Origin: Oceanospirillum sediminis | Lineage (GTDB): Bacteria > Pseudomonadota > Gammaproteobacteria > Pseudomonadales > Halomonadaceae | Reading direction: 5' to 3' | Length of the DNA: 64,000 bases | NCBI RefSeq assembly: GCF_014164585.1 | Contig: NZ_JACJFM010000021.1 | Coordinates: 25,326 to 89,325, forward strand | Shown here: positions 57,153 through 64,000 of the stretch, piece after piece | Layout: the number at the start of each line of letters is the position of its first letter | Numbering within the stretch: the stretch's first letter is position 1 | Program-made: the position numbers and the translations under genes | The notes under the pieces: model-generated | Told to the model about the DNA's origin: nothing | Seen by the model: the letters and a program-made list of their open reading frames with translations, nothing else | The model's database searches: none

Positions 57153-58349
57153 ATGCCTATGATCATGAAAGATTTTGAACTCAGTTCCATTGTTGCCCAG
57201 GATATTAAACTGAATGAGCCTGTGCCCTGGCCGGTTTATGATGAGTTTGGTAAGTTATTGATGGCAAAGGGATCTGTTATCAGAACTGAACGACAAAGGG
57301 ATATTCTGATTCGAGTCGGTCTTTTCGCCAGAGAAGTTGAAGAAGATGAGAATGACAAAGACAAGGATCTGAAGCCAGTAACGTTTAATCGGGCTGTGAA
57401 CCCTTTTGCTGAATTCGATGATCTCTGCCTGCGCCTGTCTGAGTTGTTTCAGTACATTGAGAAGAAAAAAGATCCTGGCGATGGTGTTATTTACAAGCGA
57501 ACTATTGCCATTGTGACCTATCTGCAGGGGCTGGTCGCCCATGATGCGGATGCTATGATAGGGGCTGTCCATCTGATGGATAATTTTCCCTATCATATTC
57601 TGCATCCCATTCAGAGTGCTATTTTGTGTGAAGTGATTGCTTCACGGCTGGATGTGGATCAGGAGCGACGGTTGTCTATGCTGGCGGCGGCACTAACCAG
57701 TAATATTTCGATGAATCCATATCAGGTTAAATTGCATCAGCAGCGTAAACCTCTGACAGAACAGCAACGTTCAGTGATTGAAAAGCATCCGGATGTCAGT
57801 GCTGCGATGCTGGCATCTGCAGGTATTGATGATGCCCATTGGCTTAAGCTGGTACGTTGTCACCATGAAAGACCTGATGGTACTGGTTATCCCAGAAGAC
57901 TCAAAGCAGAGGCTCTGTCTCTGGAAGCTAAGATTATTGCTCTTTCCGATGTTTATTGTGCCATGGTTACGCCAAGGCCTTATCGTCCCCCGGTATCTTA
58001 TAAAGATACTTTGAGAGAACTTTTTGTTGAGCGGGGCCGTACTGTAGATGAAAAGCTGACGACAATTTTTGTACATGAACTGGGACTGTACCCCCCCGGA
58101 GTGTATGTGAAACTTCAGAATGGTGAGCTGGCTGTGGTTGTCGGGCGTACAGATAGTCCGAAAGAGCCTCTGGTCGCCAGCGTTCGAAAATCAGATGGTA
58201 ATGTTTTTCTGAATCCCAGACGACGGAATACTGAAGCTGTTGAGTTCTCAATTCGGGCGACATGCAATAGCAAGGATAAAGTGGCTGTCAACCCGGCAAC
58301 TTTATGGGGTATACAGGCGTTAAAAGTATCCAAGAAACCGATTTGCTGA
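57153..58349 (+). CDS. DUF3391 / HD-GYP-like protein with degenerate HD motif
   Basis: A 398-residue protein. The N-terminal part (about 1-110) resembles DUF3391, common at the front of HD-GYP phosphodiesterases. A helical HD-GYP-like domain follows at about 130-340, keeping HHERPDGTGYP at residues 237-247 and LSLEAKIIALSDVYCAM. At the expected HD position (AALLHDIGK in relatives) the sequence reads AALTSNISM, so the metal ligands His-Asp become Ser183-Asn184 and the Lys is Met. c-di-GMP hydrolysis is thus doubtful, and a binding or regulatory role is plausible. It is the last gene of the ODP operon. Confidence 0.82.
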   Translation: MPMIMKDFELSSIVAQDIKLNEPVPWPVYDEFGKLLMAKGSVIRTERQRDILIRVGLFAREVEEDENDKDKDLKPVTFNRAVNPFAEFDDLCLRLSELFQYIEKKKDPGDGVIYKRTIAIVTYLQGLVAHDADAMIGAVHLMDNFPYHILHPIQSAILCEVIASRLDVDQERRLSMLAAALTSNISMNPYQVKLHQQRKPLTEQQRSVIEKHPDVSAAMLASAGIDDAHWLKLVRCHHERPDGTGYPRRLKAEALSLEAKIIALSDVYCAMVTPRPYRPPVSYKDTLRELFVERGRTVDEKLTTIFVHELGLYPPGVYVKLQNGELAVVVGRTDSPKEPLVASVRKSDGNVFLNPRRRNTEAVEFSIRATCNSKDKVAVNPATLWGIQALKVSKKPIC

Positions 58350-58421
58350 TATTCATTGCTTGATGATAGCCGGTATGGCATCAGATAAGCCCGGTTTGAT
58401 ACCAGGCTCATCTGATCTGGC

Positions 58422-59081
58422 TTATCCTGCCATATCGAGAACTTTATCCACCAGCTTAAAGATACCTTTTGCCGCATCAGAAATACGGTTGGCTTCCATA
58501 TACGCGGGGGTTGTTACTACTCTGTGTTCATGATCAATTACAATCTCATCGACATTGCAGCTAATATGCACGCCTCCCATACGGTCAATTTCACCGGCTG
58601 TGGCTGCATCGTGTCCAATTGTACAGCTAACGCCTGCATTCAGTATTCTGGGAATCAGTGCCGGCGCAATACATACCAGTCCAATGGGCTTTTTCTGACT
58701 ATGAAAGCTTTGTAACAGTTCTGAGAACTCAGGTCGGATTCTGCAACCGGAACCCTCCACGGCAAAGTCAGACAGATTTTTGGCAACACCGAAGCCGCCA
58801 GGCACTATCACTGCGTCAAAATCATCAGCCCTGGCTTCAGTCAGAGGGCTGACCTGGCCCCGGTTAATCCGGCTGGCCTCCGTCAGAACATTGCGTTTTT
58901 CTTCCATCGGTTCGCCGGTGAGGTGATTGATCACGTGCATCTGTTCTGTATCCGGAGCGAAGCAGGTAACTTCGGCATCCTGCTGGTCCAGTCTGAGCAT
59001 GGTCAGGGCTGTTTCATAAATTTCTGCGCCGTCAAAGACACCGCAGCCTGAGATAACAACAGCAATTTTTTTATTCTGCAT
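58422..59081 (-). CDS. elbB: Isoprenoid biosynthesis glyoxalase ElbB
   Basis: A 219-residue DJ-1/PfpI-superfamily protein. The elbB hallmarks are ISGCGVFDGAEIYE near residue 11, VPGGFGVAKNLSDFA near 94 and the nucleophile region GLVCIAPALIPRI with Cys near 136. CTIGHDAATAGEIDRMGG follows. E. coli ElbB has glyoxalase III-type activity and has been linked to isoprenoid yield; its physiological role is uncertain. AGGAG lies about nine bases upstream of the ATG. It is convergent with the HD-GYP-like gene. Confidence 0.94.
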   Translation of the reverse strand: MQNKKIAVVISGCGVFDGAEIYETALTMLRLDQQDAEVTCFAPDTEQMHVINHLTGEPMEEKRNVLTEASRINRGQVSPLTEARADDFDAVIVPGGFGVAKNLSDFAVEGSGCRIRPEFSELLQSFHSQKKPIGLVCIAPALIPRILNAGVSCTIGHDAATAGEIDRMGGVHISCNVDEIVIDHEHRVVTTPAYMEANRISDAAKGIFKLVDKVLDMAG

Positions 59082-59158
59082 ATAGTGTGCTCCTGCATAG
59101 TTCTGTAAATATTATCAGGCTTCTGAACCGGTCTGATCTTCAATCAGAGAACATGTAA

Positions 59159-59968
59159 TCATGTCTGATGTTTATGCTCCACAGGCTGTTTTAGTGCAGC
59201 TCCCAGTATCCAGAGTAGACGATTTACCGGAAGATGCTGACTGCCTGGCTGGCCGATGTGCATTTTTTCATGCCCGAGAGAAGGGTGGGGAATATAGCTG
59301 TTGAACCAGCGGTCCCAGATGCTCAGGTTGAAACCAAAGTTATGGTGCATTTCCTGAATATCCGTTGAATGATGTACTCTGTGCATATCCGGAGTGATAA
59401 TGAATTTACGTAAAGTCTGGTCTGTTTTCCGGGGAATAGCCAGATTAGAGTGGTTAAATAGTGCCATGCTGTTCAGAATGACTTCGAACAGAATGACTGC
59501 CATAACCGGCGCACCGATAATCAGAATAGCCAGATTCTTGATTAAGATGGACAGAAAAATTTCTATCGGATGGAACCTGAGGGCTGTGGATAGATCATAA
59601 TCAGGATCGTAGTGATGTACTCTGTGTAGATTCCATAATACCGGAATTCGGTGAAACATCCGGTGTTGCCAGTAAATAACGCCATCCAGTATGACAATAC
59701 TGAGAGCCATGCTCAGCCACCAGGGCAGTGACAGTAGATTCAGTAACCCTGTTTGTTCAGAGGCCGCCCACCCGGCAACGGATACCGGCAGAATAAAAGC
59801 GGGCAATAGTCTGACTACAAAACTGCCAAGTGCAACGATGGAAAAGTTGGTTATCCATCTTGAGAGTAAGGAATGCTGCAGCTGGCGTCTGGGCCATCGC
59901 CATTGAGCTATTGCCAGAATCAGGACCATAGCCAGAAAAACAGAAATTCTTATACCTGCATCACCCAT
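59159..59968 (-). CDS. Sterol desaturase / fatty acid hydroxylase family protein
   Basis: A 269-residue integral membrane di-iron protein. The three histidine clusters of the family are visible: HRMFH near residue 107, LHRVHHYD near 117 and MHRVHHS near 197, with HNFGFNLSIWDRWF after the last. Four to five hydrophobic segments surround them. Such enzymes hydroxylate or desaturate lipids; the bacterial substrate is unknown. The ATG at 59968 has AGGAGC about nine bases upstream. It lies 77 bases upstream of elbB on the same strand. Confidence 0.88.
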   Translation of the reverse strand: MGDAGIRISVFLAMVLILAIAQWRWPRRQLQHSLLSRWITNFSIVALGSFVVRLLPAFILPVSVAGWAASEQTGLLNLLSLPWWLSMALSIVILDGVIYWQHRMFHRIPVLWNLHRVHHYDPDYDLSTALRFHPIEIFLSILIKNLAILIIGAPVMAVILFEVILNSMALFNHSNLAIPRKTDQTLRKFIITPDMHRVHHSTDIQEMHHNFGFNLSIWDRWFNSYIPHPSLGHEKMHIGQPGSQHLPVNRLLWILGAALKQPVEHKHQT

Positions 59969-60215
59969 CAAATGTGCTCCTGTGTCCGCTCTGGTGGGGT
60001 TATTATGAAAGATTATGTTCTGAATACGATACTTGCCTTTAGTCAGATGTCTTGATTTTATCCTGAGCTGGCGGGACTATAGGCACACTTAAAATTCAGA
60101 GGATTATCGGGCAATCGGTCAGCTAAAGACGGTTACGAGCTTTATGACATTGCTAATAGTCTGATTTATAACCACTCTGCCTGAAGTGAAATATTTTTGT
60201 CATCTGATTGGCTGA

Positions 60216-61274
<1,059 letters not shown>

Positions 61275-61314
61275 TAAACACGGGTGGGTTTATTCCGTTA
61301 TATGGAGAGTAAAC

Positions 61315-63534
61315 ATGGATCAGACCAGCCAGTCGGCAACACCCGTAACTATTCATGATGATGCCGCTATGGCTGACGGTAGTACGGGGCGTCCTATTTT
61401 GAGAATTAACCGATCCGAAAGTGGTACTCGAGGGAAAACGGCTGAGGATACGGATAGCGTTGTTAATCTGGATAGTCCCGATCTTTATATTAATCGTGAA
61501 TTGAGCCATCTTCAGTTTAATATCCGGGTACTTGAACAGGCGTTGGATACATCGCATCCGTTACTGAACCGGTTGATGTTCTTGCTGATCTTCAGTAGCA
61601 ACCTGGATGAGTTTTTTGAAATTCGGGTCGCAGGCCTCATGCGTCAGGTCGCATTCAGTAGGGAAAAAAGTGAGGCTGATGGACTGATGCCGCAGGATGT
61701 TCTGCGCCAGATCAGTGATATCTGTCATGCGGAAATTGAGCGCCAGTACAGTATTCTGAATGATCAGCTGATCCCCGCAATGGAAGAAGAAGGCATAGGG
61801 TTCCTACGGCGTACAGACTGGAGTAAAGCTCAGGCTGCCTGGGTTGCCGATTTTTTCCATAATCAGATCCAGCCTATTATCAGTCCGATTGGACTGGATC
61901 CGTCTCATCCTTTTCCAAGGTTGGTGAATAAGAGTCTGAACTTTATTGTTGCGCTGGAGGGTAAAGATGCTTTTGGTCGAGAAGGTGGTCTGGCTATCAT
62001 TCCTGCACCACGTTCTTTACCTCGTCTGATCCGGGTGCCGGATGAGATCAGTAAAGAAGGGGATAATTTTGTTTTCCTGTCTTCTATGATTCATGCGCAT
62101 GCTGAAGAGCTTTTCCCGGGAATGAAAGTTAAGGGCTGTTATCAGTTCCGGTTAACCCGTAATGCTGACATGATTGTTGATCCGGAAGAGGTCAGTGATC
62201 TGGCCAGCGCATTGAGAGGAGAGCTGTTATCCCGTCGGTATGGTGATGCTGTCCGTCTTGAAGTGGTGGATAACTGTCCTGAGGCATTGATTAATGTGCT
62301 TCTGGAGCAGTTCGGGCTGACTGAGCAGGAGTTGTATAAAGTGAACGGGCCGGTAAACCTGACTCGTTTGATGGCGGTAATGGGGGAAGTTGACCGACCA
62401 AATTTGATGTATCCGCCATTCACTCCCGGAACAGCTAAGCCACTACGTCGTGGCAACAGTATTCTGGAAGCGATGAGTCAGAACGATATTTTGTTACAGC
62501 ATCCATTTGAATCTTTTACGCCTATTATTGATTTGCTACGGGAAGCAGCTCGAGATCCGGATGTGCTGGCAATAAAGCAAACACTTTATCGAACCGGATC
62601 TGATTCAGAGATTGTTGATGCTCTGGTTGATGCTGCCCGCAATGGTAAAGAGGTTACTGTCGTTGTTGAGCTGAGAGCCCGTTTTGATGAAGCAGATAAC
62701 CTTCAGCTTGCCAGCCGCTTACAGGAAGCCGGTGCTGTTGTTATCTATGGAGTGGTGGCTTATAAAACCCACGCGAAAATGATGCACATTGTGCGTCGTG
62801 AAGGGAATAATATTCGGCATTATGCTCATCTGGGCACAGGTAATTATCATGCTAAAACGGCTAAGCTCTATACTGACTATAGCTTTCTGACCAGTGACTC
62901 CCATTTATGTGAAGATGTTCATAAAGTTTTTCTTCAGTTATCCGGTATGGGTAAGACATTGAATATGAAGAAGCTGCTGCATGCGCCTTTTACATTACAG
63001 AAAACTCTGGTTGAGAAGATTGATCGTGAAATTGAGCTTGCACAGCAGGGTAAGCCTGCCCGTCTTATCTTTAAGTGTAATTCTCTTACTGACCCTAAGA
63101 CGATTAAAGCATTGTATCGTGCATCTCAGGCAGGTGTTGAATGCAATCTGATCATTCGTGGCATGTGTTGTTTACGGCCGGGAATAGAAGGTGTCTCTGA
63201 TAATATTCAGGTGCGTTCAATTATTGGCCGTTTTCTGGAACATACCCGGGTATATTATTTCCAGAATGATGGTAATGATGAGGTGTTCTGTGCCAGCGCA
63301 GATTTGATGGAGCGTAATCTTTATAAGCGTGTGGAAACCTGTTTCCCTGTTTCATCTAAAAAGCTGGCGCAGAGAGTCAAAAATGATCTGGAGACATATC
63401 TGTTGGATAATTGCCAGAGCTGGCAGCTTCAGTTGGATGGACATTATTTACCCGCTCAGGCGGATCGCCCGGAAGATGCTGAAGAAATCAGTGCACAGGA
63501 AACATTGTTGGATGCTTATGCTCAGCAGAGTTAG
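61315..63534 (+). CDS. ppk1: Polyphosphate kinase 1
   Basis: A 739-residue PPK1, polymerising the gamma-phosphate of ATP into polyphosphate. After a variable 50-residue N-terminus, the family core begins LYINRELSHLQFNIRVLEQA. The autophosphorylated His lies in YKTHAKMMHIVRR, and the second in YFCASADLMERN-like EVFCASADLMERNLYKRVE near the C-terminus. TLYRTGSDSEIV and GTGNYHAKTAKLYTD are also diagnostic. The ATG at 61315 has GGAG eight bases upstream and starts 40 bases after hemB, the order known from Pseudomonas. Confidence 0.97.
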   Translation: MDQTSQSATPVTIHDDAAMADGSTGRPILRINRSESGTRGKTAEDTDSVVNLDSPDLYINRELSHLQFNIRVLEQALDTSHPLLNRLMFLLIFSSNLDEFFEIRVAGLMRQVAFSREKSEADGLMPQDVLRQISDICHAEIERQYSILNDQLIPAMEEEGIGFLRRTDWSKAQAAWVADFFHNQIQPIISPIGLDPSHPFPRLVNKSLNFIVALEGKDAFGREGGLAIIPAPRSLPRLIRVPDEISKEGDNFVFLSSMIHAHAEELFPGMKVKGCYQFRLTRNADMIVDPEEVSDLASALRGELLSRRYGDAVRLEVVDNCPEALINVLLEQFGLTEQELYKVNGPVNLTRLMAVMGEVDRPNLMYPPFTPGTAKPLRRGNSILEAMSQNDILLQHPFESFTPIIDLLREAARDPDVLAIKQTLYRTGSDSEIVDALVDAARNGKEVTVVVELRARFDEADNLQLASRLQEAGAVVIYGVVAYKTHAKMMHIVRREGNNIRHYAHLGTGNYHAKTAKLYTDYSFLTSDSHLCEDVHKVFLQLSGMGKTLNMKKLLHAPFTLQKTLVEKIDREIELAQQGKPARLIFKCNSLTDPKTIKALYRASQAGVECNLIIRGMCCLRPGIEGVSDNIQVRSIIGRFLEHTRVYYFQNDGNDEVFCASADLMERNLYKRVETCFPVSSKKLAQRVKNDLETYLLDNCQSWQLQLDGHYLPAQADRPEDAEEISAQETLLDAYAQQS

Positions 63535-63568
63535 CAATCTCATGTGGTAAGTCATACTGAATAGCTGT

Positions 63569-63593
63569 CAAAGCCCTGCGATGCGGGGCTTTG
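63569..63593 (+). terminator. Terminator after ppk1
   Basis: CAAAGCCCTGC / GCGGGGCTTTG form an 11-base stem with one wobble pair and a short loop, 34 bases after ppk1. The following T-run is broken (TCGTGCTTTT), so it is a moderate terminator isolating ppk1 from the rrn promoters. Confidence 0.7.
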
Positions 63594-63692
63594 TCGTGCT
63601 TTTGCTAACCCTCTGATTTCCCTGCTTTTGCTGCTCGTTTCAGGGCTGCTGTAACTTTTTTACAAAAAATGCACTTATTTTTGCTCAGGGGG

Positions 63693-63720
63693 TTGTACTC
63701 TGCTTCCGGGTGCGTATAAT
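63693..63720 (+). promoter_or_regulatory. rrn promoter P1
   Basis: TTGTAC (63693-63698), 16 bases and a perfect TATAAT (63715-63720) are followed by a GC-rich discriminator (ACGCCCTCGC), as expected of a stringently controlled rRNA promoter. Confidence 0.82.
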
Positions 63721-63851
63721 ACGCCCTCGCTGTGACGGGGTGACCCGATGAGCAGCAGTAACCAATTGTTTTTACTGAGTTTTACTTTTAAGTCTCTCTC
63801 AGGTTCTTTTTCCTCTTCTCAGGAAGAGTAGGAAAAAGATTAAAAAAATGA

Positions 63852-63879
63852 TTGACTCTGAGGTCTGCTTCTGTAAAAT
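63852..63879 (+). promoter_or_regulatory. rrn promoter P2
   Basis: TTGACT (63852-63857), 16 bases and TAAAAT (63874-63879) lie about 160 bases after P1, followed by ACGCAGCCTCGG, very similar to the start region of P1. Tandem promoters are usual for rRNA operons. Confidence 0.82.
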
Positions 63880-63919
63880 ACGCAGCCTCGGTTGAGCGAG
63901 ACGAGTTCATCGCTTAGCC

Positions 63920-63928
63920 TGCTCTTTA
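63920..63928 (+). promoter_or_regulatory. boxA antitermination site in the 16S rRNA leader
   Basis: TGCTCTTTA is the consensus boxA bound by the NusB-S10 complex. It is followed by AAAATTCAGTCAGATAATTC, typical of the leader before 16S rRNA in this group. The 16S gene itself starts beyond the window's right end. Confidence 0.88.
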
Positions 63929-64000
63929 AAAATTCAGTCAGATAATTCGTGTGGGCGCTTGCTGTGATGGTCTGTGAAAAGTCACAAGATTATCAGAGTA

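Overview
This window is core chromosome of a gammaproteobacterium, most likely from the Oceanospirillales/Endozoicomonadaceae area. That placement is inferred from base composition near 50 % GC, family-level protein similarity and gene order. The blocks ispB / rplU-rpmA-obgE-proB, malic enzyme-rpmE-priA-argS-SPOR-hslVU, ubiE-ubiJ-ubiB-his-tatABC and hemB-ppk1 are arranged much as in Pseudomonas and its relatives. I saw no insertion sequences, prophage, CRISPR array or tRNA. The right edge runs into the promoter and leader of a ribosomal RNA operon whose 16S gene lies beyond the window.

Layout. 0-4.1 kb: minus-strand genes for a short-chain dehydrogenase, D-aminoacyl-tRNA deacylase (dtd), an HDOD regulator, a CoA-binding protein and an unrecognised coiled-coil membrane protein. 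4.4-10.1 kb: a YqaA-type membrane protein, then two convergent GGDEF-EAL proteins, one with both motifs intact and one with a broken GGDEF. 10.3-14.5 kb: a dihydrolipoamide-dehydrogenase-like flavoprotein lacking one redox cysteine, then a minus-strand flavodoxin / PepSY membrane protein / small exported protein operon behind a probable Fur box. 14.7-28.2 kb: housekeeping genes ispB, rplU, rpmA, obgE, proB, rpsT, murJ, ribF, ileS, lspA, fkpB, ispH. 28.3-34.5 kb: a chemoreceptor, a minor-pilin cluster (pilE divergent from fimT-pilW-pilX-pilV) and thiO. 34.5-42.3 kb: bamD, rluD-pgeF, clpB, malic enzyme, rpmE. 42.5-55.2 kb: priA, argS, a SPOR protein, hslVU, a DUF971 protein, ubiEJB, hisE, tatABC. 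55.5-58.4 kb: two tandem di-iron ODP/metallo-beta-lactamase-fold proteins and an HD-GYP-like protein. 58.4-63.5 kb: elbB, a sterol-desaturase-family protein, hemB, ppk1. 63.6-64 kb: tandem rrn promoters and boxA.

How the genes work together. Two heat-shock genes or operons (clpB, hslVU) carry good sigma-32-type promoters. The ubi genes, hemB and tat genes serve respiration and export. The strongest candidate for an undescribed system is the 55.5-58.4 kb operon. Two duplicated putative O2-binding di-iron proteins keep all six metal ligands. They sit before a DUF3391/HD-GYP-like protein whose HD pair is replaced by Ser-Asn, so it may be a receptor or partner and not an enzyme. A near-consensus FNR/Anr site lies upstream. 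The second candidate is the Fur-box flavodoxin-PepSY operon, which looks like an iron-starvation electron-transfer module.

All functional calls rest on reading motifs and context by eye; no database search was run.
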